Shown here in pieces: positions 1 to 8,390 of a DNA stretch of 64,000 nucleotides. Source of the DNA: Bacteroidota bacterium (GTDB lineage: Bacteria; Bacteroidota; Bacteroidia; Chitinophagales; Chitinophagaceae). The stretch is taken from positions 106,554 to 170,553 of the forward strand of contig JAPLEJ010000040.1 in assembly GCA_026391435.1 (NCBI GenBank). The letters are read 5' to 3'. The notes beneath the pieces were generated by a model that was given only the letters and a program-made list of their open reading frames with translations, had not been told where the DNA came from and ran no database searches. The position numbers and the translations under genes are program-made. Position 1 is the stretch's first letter. Each line of letters begins with the position of its first letter.

Positions 1-195
1 TTTGCTAATGGTAATAGAATCCAAGGTAATTATAGGTTTGCCCCCATAAGGCACTTCCTGTAAAAGCAATTTTTGATTTTCTGCATGTTCAATGGTACCA
101 GATACCATAAAATTGCTGCCATTTTTATTTGATTTACAGCCAGTACTAAGTAGTGTTATTCCTACTATTATCGTCAACATTGATTTTGAAAGCAT
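1..195 (-). CDS. Lipoprotein N-terminus, probably DUF4369/thioredoxin-family (partial)
   Basis: Only the first 65 codons lie in the window; the gene runs off the left edge. The protein starts MLSKSM, has a hydrophobic stretch and a lipobox ending LSTGC (Cys20), so it should be a lipid-anchored envelope protein. After the Cys comes a beta-rich segment beginning 'VSGTIEHAENQKLLLQE', which resembles the DUF4369 domain that precedes the thioredoxin fold in many Bacteroidota thiol-disulfide lipoproteins. The thioredoxin part and its CxxC are not in view, so the family is an inference. It follows gatB on the same strand order (start 32 bases beyond the gatB stop) and may be cotranscribed with it. 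Confidence 0.6.
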   Translation of the reverse strand, partial: MLSKSMLTIIVGITLLSTGCKSNKNGSNFMVSGTIEHAENQKLLLQEVPYGGKPIITLDSITISK

Positions 196-227
196 ACCCT
201 AATTTTTAATTTATATAAATATAACGC

Positions 228-1676
228 TTATGATTGATTCAATTTTTTTTCTAGTATTTGTATGGCAGCTTTCGGATCTGCCTTCCCTTGACTTAATTTT
301 TTAACTTCTCCAGCAAAAAGTCCAATGAGTCCTTTTTTCCCTTTTTTATATTCGTTCACCTTGTCAGGGTGGTTCATTAATACCTGGTTGACCCATTCTT
401 CGATTTCGTCATTAGACAAGGTTTGTAGTAAATTACTTTTTATTGCAAACTCGGTAGGGGATTGCGCTTCTTGCATGATTGCTTTAAAAACCTTTCCGCT
501 GGCTACAGAAAAATTCAATTGATGGCTATCGACCAATTCTAATAATTCAACTAAATAAGGTATCAAAGGAGTAAGCTGCTCGTAATTGGTTTCTGTTTCA
601 TTTAAGTATTCTCTGATAGGACCCATTATCCAGTTGGCAGCCGCTTTATAATGATTAGTGTGTTTTGTCCAAATGGTATAAAAGTCGGCTTCTTCCTTGT
701 GCTCACATAATTGATCAATATCGTAATCAGATAATGCATAGGTTTCCTTCCATGATTTTTTTAATGCATTTGGCAAAACGGGCATCGCAGATTGAATATC
801 ATTTATGTATTTGTCAGTTAATTGGAAAGGTGCTAAATCGGGATCAGGGAAATAACGATAATCATTGGCATCCTCTTTATCTCTGATCGAAAAAGTGGTA
901 TCACTATTGGCATCAAAACTTCTTGTTTGTTGTAAAATAGCGGCACCTGATTCAGTGATTTGTATTAATCTATCAATTTCAAATTCAATTGCCTTTTTTA
1001 TATTTCGAATTGAATTTAAATTTTTAACTTCTACTCTAGTGCCTAATTTAGTTTCTCCTTTTAATCGAATAGAAATGTTAGCATCGCATCTTAAACTCCC
1101 TTCCTCCATATTCCCATCGCATACACCAATCCAACGTACCAAACGGCGCACTTCTGTTACAAATAAAAAGGCGTCTTCGGCCGAATGAATACAAGGCTCG
1201 GTCACCATTTCTACTAAGGGTGTCCCCGCTCTGTTTAAATCAATATAAGTATCTGTATCGGATAAGTCATGAATACTTTTGCCAGCATCTTCTTCTAAAT
1301 GAATACGGTTAAGTTGAATGATCTTATCACCTTCCTTACTCTTAATAGGGATGGCGCCTCCTACACATATTGGTGTGGTGTGTTGTGTTATTTGATACCC
1401 TTTTGGTAAGTCGGGGTAAAAATAATTTTTACGAGCAAAATAGTTATTGTTTTCAATTCGAGATCCACAAGCCAAACCTAATTTTATCGCGTATTCAATG
1501 GCTTTCGAATTGGTTTTAGGTAGGGTGCCCGGGTGTCCCATCGTGATGGCACTGATATGGGTATTAGGAGCTGCACCAAAAGAAGCAGCATCCCCACAAA
1601 ACAATTTGCTTTGCGTAGCTAATTGAGCATGAATCTCTAACCCAATGACAGCCTCATATTTTTCTGCAATTCCCAT
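228..1676 (-). CDS. gatB: Asp-tRNA(Asn)/Glu-tRNA(Gln) amidotransferase subunit B
   Basis: GatB carries the kinase-like core of the GatCAB complex, which phosphorylates and then amidates Glu on tRNA(Gln) or Asp on tRNA(Asn) in the cytoplasm. The 482-residue protein has the normal family length. Its N-terminus 'YEAVIGLEIHAQLATQSKLF' is the GatB signature, followed by 'YFYPDLPKGYQITQ' and 'EDAGKS'; the C-terminal YqeY-like helical domain ends 'ADPKAAIQILEKKLNQS'. I chose the ATG at 1676; the frame stays open to a TTG at 1691 but those five codons (YFCC) are not family sequence. gatA and gatC are not adjacent, which is common in Bacteroidota. Confidence 0.97.
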   Translation of the reverse strand: MGIAEKYEAVIGLEIHAQLATQSKLFCGDAASFGAAPNTHISAITMGHPGTLPKTNSKAIEYAIKLGLACGSRIENNNYFARKNYFYPDLPKGYQITQHTTPICVGGAIPIKSKEGDKIIQLNRIHLEEDAGKSIHDLSDTDTYIDLNRAGTPLVEMVTEPCIHSAEDAFLFVTEVRRLVRWIGVCDGNMEEGSLRCDANISIRLKGETKLGTRVEVKNLNSIRNIKKAIEFEIDRLIQITESGAAILQQTRSFDANSDTTFSIRDKEDANDYRYFPDPDLAPFQLTDKYINDIQSAMPVLPNALKKSWKETYALSDYDIDQLCEHKEEADFYTIWTKHTNHYKAAANWIMGPIREYLNETETNYEQLTPLIPYLVELLELVDSHQLNFSVASGKVFKAIMQEAQSPTEFAIKSNLLQTLSNDEIEEWVNQVLMNHPDKVNEYKKGKKGLIGLFAGEVKKLSQGKADPKAAIQILEKKLNQS

Positions 1677-1724
1677 GCAGCAAAAGTACAATTATTTAAG
1701 GCTTAATTTTATATTAAATGAGCT

Positions 1725-1762
1725 AAAAAAAGACCGTTCAATTGCATCTGAACGGTCTTTTT
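1725..1762 (-). terminator. Intrinsic terminator of the PDZ gene
   Basis: A perfect 12-bp stem (1729-1740 with 1749-1760, AAAGACCGTTCA) with an 8-base loop, flanked by a T-run in the minus direction. It lies just after the stop of the minus-strand PDZ gene and before gatB, so it separates the two units. Confidence 0.85.
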
Positions 1763-1788
1763 CTAGACTTCTATAAGAATGAATTCAA

Positions 1789-3093
1789 TTACAAGTCAGC
1801 TGTTTTTATTTTTTTTGGCATTCTTACTTCTATAGTACTATTCTTACCATTTCTTGTAATATTAAATTTGAAAACGGTGCCTTCAGTGGCCAATTTAAAA
1901 ATTGGCTTTACGCCATCCACATCTTTCACTTTTTTATCATTTATTTGAGTAATAATATCGTTCTCCTTTAGGCCTGCTTTCGCAGCTGGGGAATTTTCAT
2001 TAACAGATGAAATTTTAACACCTTCACTATCTTCAATATCTTCAATACTGATGCCTAATTTTGGTTTTTCATTCATTGGAAAAAGTCTATTGAATTCTTG
2101 TATTTGCGGTAATTCAAAACCAAATCTCTGTGTTCCTCTTCCTCTATCCGATGGTGCATTAGGTCTTGCATCTTCTAGTGTAAATGGCCCATTATTGGGT
2201 ACACTGAAATTAAAAACTTTAGGGGTATTCGTATTTTTATTTTTTGCCAATTCTACTGTCAGGTTGGAACGAACACCATTTTTTAGAATGGTCACTTGAA
2301 CTTTATCAGAAGGCTTAAATTTTCCAATGGTTTCATACAAATCAGCAGGACCTGTTATTTTTTGATCATTCACATTGGTGATAATATCACCTTTATGCAA
2401 ACCTGCTTTTTCTGCCGGGCTGCCTTCGCTCACTTCATTTATTTGAGCACCTCCCTCGGTCGGTTCAGTGATAACACCTAAAAACGCATTATTAGTTTTA
2501 GGCATTTCAATGGCGGCATCATCCTCATCTTCATCAGCTTCGTCGTTTTCAATAATGATATTGCCATTCCCTTTTATTTTTTTGTCGCTTTCTGTTTTAT
2601 AAGGTTTTCCCATTCTTTTTAAAATAATACCTCGGTCACCTTTCCCATTTATTCTTGGATCATTTTCGTCTACCACTTCTCCATTGATCGTAATTTTATC
2701 ACCGTCTATTACAACATTCACATTTTCCTCTTCTCCTTTTTTATTTTTTTCATCACGCACTGTAACAGTAACTTCTTTCTTATTTTGATTTTCCTTTTTG
2801 TCTTTACTTGTCGCGTTCTTTTTTGTCGTAACCACCACAACGCCATTCTCTCCTTTTTTACCATATATTTTGGTGGCAGATTCTCCTTTTAGTACATCTA
2901 TACTTTCAATATCATTGGGAGAGATGCCATCTATATCTTTAGACTCTTTTCCATCGATGATATATAAAGGATTTATTTTATACCCCTGTACAATTTTTAA
3001 GGAAGGTGGTCTCACCTCCACTATTTTTTTTTGTGCTAAACAAAATGTAGTGAGCATACATAAAATAAATAGGCCAGTTAATTGCTTTATCAT
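1789..3093 (-). CDS. Secreted tandem-PDZ protein with N-terminal SusC-like plug motif
   Basis: A 434-residue exported protein. Residues 1-20 form a signal peptide ending 'FCLAQ'. Residues ~40-93 match the TonB-receptor plug motif seen in SusC-like proteins: 'IDG', '[20 protein letters not shown]' and '[16 protein letters not shown]'. A charged linker (~94-195) follows, with acidic runs. Then come two PDZ domains, ~201-287 ([20 protein letters not shown]) and ~344-430 ([20 protein letters not shown]). No serine-protease triad or HExxH is present, so it is not a DegP/HtrA or site-2 protease; it more likely binds peptides in the periplasm. Flanked by its own promoter box and terminator, it looks monocistronic. 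The domain calls are firm; the function is unknown. Confidence 0.85.
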   Translation of the reverse strand: MIKQLTGLFILCMLTTFCLAQKKIVEVRPPSLKIVQGYKINPLYIIDGKESKDIDGISPNDIESIDVLKGESATKIYGKKGENGVVVVTTKKNATSKDKKENQNKKEVTVTVRDEKNKKGEEENVNVVIDGDKITINGEVVDENDPRINGKGDRGIILKRMGKPYKTESDKKIKGNGNIIIENDEADEDEDDAAIEMPKTNNAFLGVITEPTEGGAQINEVSEGSPAEKAGLHKGDIITNVNDQKITGPADLYETIGKFKPSDKVQVTILKNGVRSNLTVELAKNKNTNTPKVFNFSVPNNGPFTLEDARPNAPSDRGRGTQRFGFELPQIQEFNRLFPMNEKPKLGISIEDIEDSEGVKISSVNENSPAAKAGLKENDIITQINDKKVKDVDGVKPIFKLATEGTVFKFNITRNGKNSTIEVRMPKKIKTADL

Positions 3094-3124
3094 AAAGGTG
3101 TTTTTAAATTTTTCAATGATAGCC

Positions 3125-3132
3125 CAAATGTA
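3125..3132 (-). promoter_or_regulatory. Candidate Bacteroidota -7 box (TACATTTG) for the PDZ gene
   Basis: On the minus strand this reads TACATTTG, an exact match to TAnnTTTG, with a TTG about 22 bases upstream as a possible -33 element. It lies 31 bases before the start codon at 3093. Confidence 0.45.
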
Positions 3133-3207
3133 GGCAAATTATTTAACTACGAAACAATTCGGAATTGTTAAATTTTAGATAATACCAAAGGTGGGGTATT
3201 TATATAA

Positions 3208-3237
3208 AAAGCCTTATCGATGAATTGATAAGGCTTT
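3208..3237 (-). terminator. Intrinsic terminator of alaS
   Basis: An 11-bp stem AAAGCCTTATC / GATAAGGCTTT (3208-3218 with 3227-3237) followed by a short T-run on the minus strand, 19 bases after the alaS stop. Confidence 0.8.
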
Positions 3238-3255
3238 GTTAATGAATAAGTTAGA

Positions 3256-5952
3256 TTAATTTAGTAATGCTTTGACTACCTCAATTACTTTGTTCAGTTG
3301 GGAAATATCCTGTCCTCCCGCACTTGCAATGTTTTTTTGTCCGCCGCCCCCACCTTTAATTAAGGGTGCTATTTTTTCTTTAATGATAAGAGGTGCTTGC
3401 CAATTTTTTTCCTTTACTAAATCATCACTAATGGCTAATACAACATTTGCTTTACCTTCATTTGCAGCAGTTAATACGACTAGGGATGATGAATGTATTG
3501 CAATTAATTGTTGCGCCAATTTTTTCAAATTTTCAGGGCTACTTAAAGATAATTGTACTCCTAAAAATTGAATATCTTGAATCGTATTAAATTGAGTACT
3601 GTATTTTTCAAATAGTTCATTGACCAATAAAGCTTCCTGACTTTCTAATTTTTTTGTAAGTTCTTTCTGACTTGACAGTAATGACAAAATGGTGTCATTT
3701 AAAATATCAGTCGAAGAATTTTCATTCCACTCTGGTGCAATAAAACCTATATTTAATTTAACAGCTATGCCTGCACAAGTTTCTGTTAGTTGCACAATTT
3801 GTTTATGTAATTTTTCCTTTACTTCAGTGAGGTAGATAGATGCCGCGTCTCCTACAACAGCTTCTATTCTTCTCACACCAGCTGCCACCGAAGCTTCGGC
3901 TTTTAATTTAAAATTACCAATCTCTCCAGTATGTCCCACATGGGTTCCGCCACAAAGCTCAATGGAATAATTAGGGTCCATGATCACAACGCGCACTTTA
4001 TCGCCATATTTTTCTCCAAACAGTGCCATAGCGCCCAACGCGATAGCATCGTCCTTGCTCATTTCATTAATGACAACAGGAATATTTTCTTTTACTTTTT
4101 CATTTACGATACTTTCAACTTTTACTATTTCATCTTCGGTCATTTTTGCAAAATGTGAAAAATCAAAACGCAATTGTTCGCTATTCACCAAGCTCCCTTT
4201 CTGTGCCACATGCTTTCCTAATACTTGGCGTAAGGCAGCATGCAACAAATGGGTAGCAGAATGATGCAGGGTGGTATCATGTCTATGCTTAATATTTATA
4301 CGCGCTTTTATCTTTTTACCAATTTGTGTAGGTAATGTGTCGGTAAAATGAATAAATAAATTATTTTCCTTTTTTGTATCCGTCACTTCAATGACAGATC
4401 CATCTTCAAAAGTGAATTGGCCCGTATCGCCCACCTGACCACCACTTTCAGCATAAAATGGCGTATCGGAAAGTACCCATTGGTATGCCTCTTTGCCTTT
4501 TGCTTTTACGTGACGGTATTTTATTACTTGGGCATCAACTTCATTTTGGGTGTATCCTAAAAATGAAGTCTCTTTATCAGGATTCACTTGAATCCAATCA
4601 CCTGTATCCACAGCAGTAGCGGCGCGGCTTCTATTTTTTTGCTGTTTCATTTCATTGTCAAACCCTACTTCATCAACGGACAATTCATTTTCACTTGCGA
4701 TCAATCTAGTTAAATCAACTGGGAATCCAAAAGTATCAAATAACTCAAATACCAACTTTCCGTCAATCACTTGATTTTTTTGATGCGTGTGAATGATGTC
4801 ATCCATCCGCTTTAATCCTTTTTCAAGTGTTCTTAAAAATCCTTCTTCTTCTTCCTTTACTACCTTGGTTACAAAATCCAATTGTGCAGTTAATTCTGGG
4901 AAAACATGTTCGAATTGTTTTGCCAATAAAGGCATCAATTGATGTAATAAAGGATGCTTATAATCTAAGTAGGAATAATAATAGCGTACCGCTCTTCTTA
5001 AGATGCGTCGAATCACGTAACCTGCGCCTGTATTGGCTGGCAACTGACCATCCGCAATGGTAAAAGCGATTGCTCTGATGTGATCGGCAAGCACTCTAAA
5101 GGCGATGGCTTGTTTACTTCCACTAAAATCATATTCCTTTCCAGTGATATGAGCTACTGCTTCAATAGTGCCAGTAAACACATCCGTATCGTAATTACTT
5201 TTTTTATTTTGAATCACGCGTACTAAACGTTCAAAACCCATACCTGTATCTACATGTTTATTGGGCAGGGCTTCAAGGCTTCCATCTTTTTTTCGGTTAT
5301 ACTGAATAAATACATTGTTCCAAATTTCAATCACTTGAGGATGATCCTTATTCACTAAATCACGACCTGGAATTTTTGCAATTTCTTCATCAGACCGCAT
5401 ATCGACATGTATTTCACTACACGGACCACATGGACCTGTGTCACCCATTTCCCAAAAATTATCTTTTTTATTTCCGTAAATAATTTTATCCTCAGCTACC
5501 CATTTTTTCCATTGGGCTAAAGCTTCACTTGAGGGAGGTAAGTTCTCAGAAGCGTCTCCTTCAAAAACAGTTACATATAATTTAGCAGGATCAATTCCAT
5601 ATACCTTAGTTAGTAATTCCCAACTCCACTCAATGGCTTCCATTTTAAAATAATCTCCAAAACTCCAATTGCCTAACATTTCAAACATCGTATGATGGTA
5701 GGTATCTACACCCACTTCTTCTAAGTCATTGTGTTTTCCACTTACGCGTAAACATTTTTGGGTATCGGCAATACGACTATGGCTAGGTGTTTGGTTGCCT
5801 AAAAAATAATCTTTGAACTGGTTCATTCCAGCATTAGTGAATAATAATGTAGGGTCATTTTTTACTACAATAGGGGCCGAGGGAACAATCGCGTGCCCTT
5901 TAGATGCAAAAAAATCTAAAAATTGTTGTCTTATTTCGGGACTCTTCATCAT
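3256..5952 (-). CDS. alaS: Alanyl-tRNA synthetase
   Basis: Charges tRNA(Ala) and hydrolyses mischarged Ser/Gly through its editing domain. At 898 residues it is full length. The class II aminoacylation core is at the N-terminus ('FTNAGMNQFKDYFLG', 'GDTGPCGPCSEIH'). The editing domain has the zinc ligands HxxxH in 'HHSATHLLHAAL' (about residue 563) and CxxxH in 'ELCGGTHVG' (about residue 667). The C-terminal C-Ala domain contains the glycine-rich 'IKGGGGGQKNIASAGG'. Two in-frame ATGs (5952 and 5949) could start it; there is no ribosome-binding site to decide between them. It is a single-gene unit with its own terminator, divergent from the M23 peptidase gene. Confidence 0.98.
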   Translation of the reverse strand: MMKSPEIRQQFLDFFASKGHAIVPSAPIVVKNDPTLLFTNAGMNQFKDYFLGNQTPSHSRIADTQKCLRVSGKHNDLEEVGVDTYHHTMFEMLGNWSFGDYFKMEAIEWSWELLTKVYGIDPAKLYVTVFEGDASENLPPSSEALAQWKKWVAEDKIIYGNKKDNFWEMGDTGPCGPCSEIHVDMRSDEEIAKIPGRDLVNKDHPQVIEIWNNVFIQYNRKKDGSLEALPNKHVDTGMGFERLVRVIQNKKSNYDTDVFTGTIEAVAHITGKEYDFSGSKQAIAFRVLADHIRAIAFTIADGQLPANTGAGYVIRRILRRAVRYYYSYLDYKHPLLHQLMPLLAKQFEHVFPELTAQLDFVTKVVKEEEEGFLRTLEKGLKRMDDIIHTHQKNQVIDGKLVFELFDTFGFPVDLTRLIASENELSVDEVGFDNEMKQQKNRSRAATAVDTGDWIQVNPDKETSFLGYTQNEVDAQVIKYRHVKAKGKEAYQWVLSDTPFYAESGGQVGDTGQFTFEDGSVIEVTDTKKENNLFIHFTDTLPTQIGKKIKARINIKHRHDTTLHHSATHLLHAALRQVLGKHVAQKGSLVNSEQLRFDFSHFAKMTEDEIVKVESIVNEKVKENIPVVINEMSKDDAIALGAMALFGEKYGDKVRVVIMDPNYSIELCGGTHVGHTGEIGNFKLKAEASVAAGVRRIEAVVGDAASIYLTEVKEKLHKQIVQLTETCAGIAVKLNIGFIAPEWNENSSTDILNDTILSLLSSQKELTKKLESQEALLVNELFEKYSTQFNTIQDIQFLGVQLSLSSPENLKKLAQQLIAIHSSSLVVLTAANEGKANVVLAISDDLVKEKNWQAPLIIKEKIAPLIKGGGGGQKNIASAGGQDISQLNKVIEVVKALLN

Positions 5953-5988
5953 GTATCTGAATTTTAAGCAGTGTTCATCTTAAAAAGC

Positions 5989-5996
5989 TATATTTG
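5989..5996 (+). promoter_or_regulatory. Candidate -7 box (TATATTTG) for the M23 peptidase gene
   Basis: Exact TAnnTTTG match in the alaS/M23 divergent intergenic region, 81 bases before the ATG at 6078. No clear TTG was seen at -33, so this is tentative. Confidence 0.3.
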
Positions 5997-6077
5997 TGTT
6001 GCTTTTTTTAATGACCTCAAAGGTAAGGAATTGGGGCTTTTTTATGGCCTTCCTTGCCAAATAATCGGTTAATTCAA

Positions 6078-7049
6078 ATGAAGAAAATTAAATATCACTT
6101 TAATACCCATACACTTAGGTTTGATAAAGTGGAAGTGCCCTTAAAAGTAAGGCTACTTCAGCTTTTTGGATTTGTGGCTGCCTCCATTGTGACGGGGGTA
6201 GCGATTGTGGCTGTCTTATTTCAATACATTGATTCTCCAAAGGAAAAATTACTCCGTCAGCAAAATGAAAGCTATAAGGCGAATTATAGTGTCATTCAAG
6301 ATCGAGTTAAGCAGTTGGAGTTGCAAATGACCGAGTTGGAAAATAGGGACAATGAAGTATATCGTTCCATATTTGAATCTAGTCCGATACCAGATAGCGC
6401 TCGTTTAAAAGACATGGAAACATTGAAGGAAGTGCGCATGATTCAAAACTTATCAAGTTCCGCTTTGTTGTCGAATATGATTGGGCAATTAAATAATTTG
6501 AGTGTTCGATCCTCTTTTCAAGATAAGTCCTTTATCGAAGTGGGTGCGATGGTGAAAAACAAAGAAAAGTTGTTAAGAGCGATTCCTGCGATTCAGCCAG
6601 TGAGTAATAAAAATTTGAATCGAATTGCGTCAGGTTATGGCTATCGAATTGATCCTCTTTATAAAGATTATCGTTTACATGCAGGGTTGGATTTTACTGC
6701 AGCGTCAGGTACACCAATTTATGCAACGGCAGATGGGGTGGTACAAATTGCTGGTTTTAATACGGATGGATATGGTAATAAAGTAGTGATTAATCATGGC
6801 TATGGTTATCAAACATTATATGGGCATATGTTTCGTGTCAAAGCTAAAGTAGGACAATCTGTAAAAAGAGGAGAAGTGATTGGATATATAGGAAATACAG
6901 GCAAGAGCACTGGACCACATTGTCATTATGAGGTAATCAAAAGAGGCATTAAAGTGGATCCTGTTTATTATTTTTATAATGATTTAACACCAGCTCAGTT
7001 TGATAGAATCTTAAAAGCTGCAGCAGCTAATAAACAAAGTTTAGATTAA
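6078..7049 (+). CDS. Membrane-anchored M23 (LytM) family peptidase
   Basis: A 323-residue protein predicted to cut or bind peptidoglycan cross-links in the periplasm. A short cytoplasmic N-terminus is followed by one membrane segment (~residues 30-52), a coiled coil (~60-100) and a C-terminal LytM domain. The zinc ligands are visible: 'HAGLDF' (HxxxD, about 201-205), 'TLYGHM', and HxH in 'GPHCHYEV' (about 281-283), so the enzyme should be active, unlike degenerate EnvC/NlpD-type activators. The ATG at 6078 is chosen over an upstream TTG at 6054 because the upstream codons are not family-like. Similar M23 proteins sit beside alaS in other Bacteroidota, as I recall. Confidence 0.92.
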   Translation: MKKIKYHFNTHTLRFDKVEVPLKVRLLQLFGFVAASIVTGVAIVAVLFQYIDSPKEKLLRQQNESYKANYSVIQDRVKQLELQMTELENRDNEVYRSIFESSPIPDSARLKDMETLKEVRMIQNLSSSALLSNMIGQLNNLSVRSSFQDKSFIEVGAMVKNKEKLLRAIPAIQPVSNKNLNRIASGYGYRIDPLYKDYRLHAGLDFTAASGTPIYATADGVVQIAGFNTDGYGNKVVINHGYGYQTLYGHMFRVKAKVGQSVKRGEVIGYIGNTGKSTGPHCHYEVIKRGIKVDPVYYFYNDLTPAQFDRILKAAAANKQSLD

Positions 7050-7068
7050 CCTTCAAAATGAGCAAAGA

Positions 7069-7299
7069 ATGGACCCGCAAGTGCTTGCTTTTTTAAATAG
7101 AATTACCTACAGTATTGGTATGTCTTTATTATGGATGGTATCCAATACAACCATTGGCATTATGTGGGGTTATGCCTTTATGCAAGATCATTGGCGTTGG
7201 AGCAATACTTTATTTTATATTTATCTCCTTTCTAGCTTGGGCGGATTATTATATGGCTTATATCAACTTTGGAAAACACCTATCCAATTTGACCACTAG
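7069..7299 (+). CDS. Small two-helix membrane protein of unknown function
   Basis: A 76-residue protein beginning MDPQVLAFLNRITYSIGM, with two hydrophobic segments (~13-35 and ~44-62) separated by a Trp-rich loop 'MQDHWRWSNTLF'. It starts 19 bases after the M23 stop and is probably cotranscribed with it. The hydrophobic pattern and operon spacing favour a real gene. I do not recognise a family and give no function. Its stop codon overlaps the stop of the convergent gene in a CTAG. Confidence 0.65.
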   Translation: MDPQVLAFLNRITYSIGMSLLWMVSNTTIGIMWGYAFMQDHWRWSNTLFYIYLLSSLGGLLYGLYQLWKTPIQFDH

Positions 7300-7718
7300 C
7301 TACTGTGATCGGAGATAATTTTCCACTTACCATTTATTTTTTTAAACACAAGTGTAAAGTGTCCACTTGCATCCCCCACGGTTCTTTTTAAGAAAAATTT
7401 TCCAATCACAAAATAATGATCCGTATTCAATGGTTTCATACTGATCTCGGAAAAACTAAGTTGCCCCATATGCGCTTTGTCAGGGTAATTTTTTTTATAA
7501 TTTTTTAAAGTCGCATTATAACCATAAGTGGGTCCATTTTGTCCCATAAACAACAAACTATCATTTTCCCAATAGCCTACCATGAAGTCTTCAATATTGC
7601 CTTGATTCCATGCGCTTTGTTGGTGATCCAAAACGGCTTTTATGAATGAGGTTTCTTTGTTTTGGCTAAAGCCCATTTGACAAATAACAAAAGCGAGGAG
7701 GGTGAGGTATTTTTTCAT
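7296..7718 (-). CDS. Exported SnoaL/DUF4440-like (NTF2-fold) protein
   Basis: A 140-residue protein with a signal peptide ending 'QMGFSQ', followed by an NTF2-like domain: 'LDHQQSAWNQGNIEDFMVGY' at the start and 'GHFTLVFKKINGKWKIISDH' at the end are typical of DUF4440/SnoaL-like proteins in Bacteroidota. The fold forms a ligand pocket, but no catalytic role can be assigned from the sequence. It is convergent with the small membrane gene, with overlapping stop codons. Confidence 0.8.
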   Translation of the reverse strand: MKKYLTLLAFVICQMGFSQNKETSFIKAVLDHQQSAWNQGNIEDFMVGYWENDSLLFMGQNGPTYGYNATLKNYKKNYPDKAHMGQLSFSEISMKPLNTDHYFVIGKFFLKRTVGDASGHFTLVFKKINGKWKIISDHSS

Positions 7719-7785
7719 AAGATAATTTTAAAATGTATTATGGAAGTTAAGTAAAATAATTAAAAATTAATCATAATTTGTAGCT

Positions 7786-8388
7786 GTGACGTATAAAAAA
7801 CATTTAAAAAAGGATCCCAAATTGCAGGAATTATTAAAATCGGAATCCTATACCTTATCCAAAAGAAAGAATACGGCTATTCGATTGATAACAAGTATTG
7901 TAAGTCAACAATTAAGCACCAAAGTGGCAAAAATTATTTTTGATCGCTTTTTAAATATTTATCAAGGGAAGGAGCCAAGTTGTCAAAAGGTATTAGATAC
8001 ACCTGATGAAGTATTAAGGGCCATTGGATTAAGTCATTCCAAAGTAGGATATGTGAAAAATGTAGCAGAATTTTTTATAGCCCATCAAATTACGGATAAG
8101 CAATTGTATCAAATGGATCCTGAATCGGTCATCGAATTATTAACTCAAATCAAAGGAGTGGGAAAGTGGACAGTGGAAATGTTATTAATGTTTAGCTTAG
8201 GACATGAAGATGTTTTCGCAGTTGATGACTTAGGTATTCAACAAGCAATGATCAAATTATATAAAATAAAGTATACTACTAAAAAAGAATTGCAAATTAA
8301 AATGTTGGCAAAGGCAAAAAATTGGTCGCCTTTTAAAACATATGCCTGCTTGCATTTATGGCAATGGAAGGACAGTGTTGCTGTATAA
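7786..8388 (+). CDS. DNA-3-methyladenine glycosylase II-like (HhH-GPD)
   Basis: A 200-residue HhH-GPD base-excision glycosylase of the AlkA group, expected to remove alkylated purines from DNA. The helix-hairpin-helix is 'IKGVGKWTVEMLLMF' (about residues 122-136) and the catalytic Asp lies in 'VFAVDDLGIQ' (about 146). It lacks both the N-terminal beta domain of E. coli AlkA and the C-terminal Fe-S cysteines of Nth/MutY. The start is a GTG at 7786; no ATG fits, and 'TYKKHLKKDPKL' is typical for the family start. The 3' end is two bases from the convergent ppc stop. Confidence 0.9.
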   Translation: MTYKKHLKKDPKLQELLKSESYTLSKRKNTAIRLITSIVSQQLSTKVAKIIFDRFLNIYQGKEPSCQKVLDTPDEVLRAIGLSHSKVGYVKNVAEFFIAHQITDKQLYQMDPESVIELLTQIKGVGKWTVEMLLMFSLGHEDVFAVDDLGIQQAMIKLYKIKYTTKKELQIKMLAKAKNWSPFKTYACLHLWQWKDSVAV

Positions 8389-8390
8389 GA

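Noticed and set aside
7115..7318. A 67-codon plus-strand frame overlapping the small membrane gene
   Set aside because: It is an out-of-frame shadow; the 7069-7299 frame has the two-helix pattern and good operon spacing.
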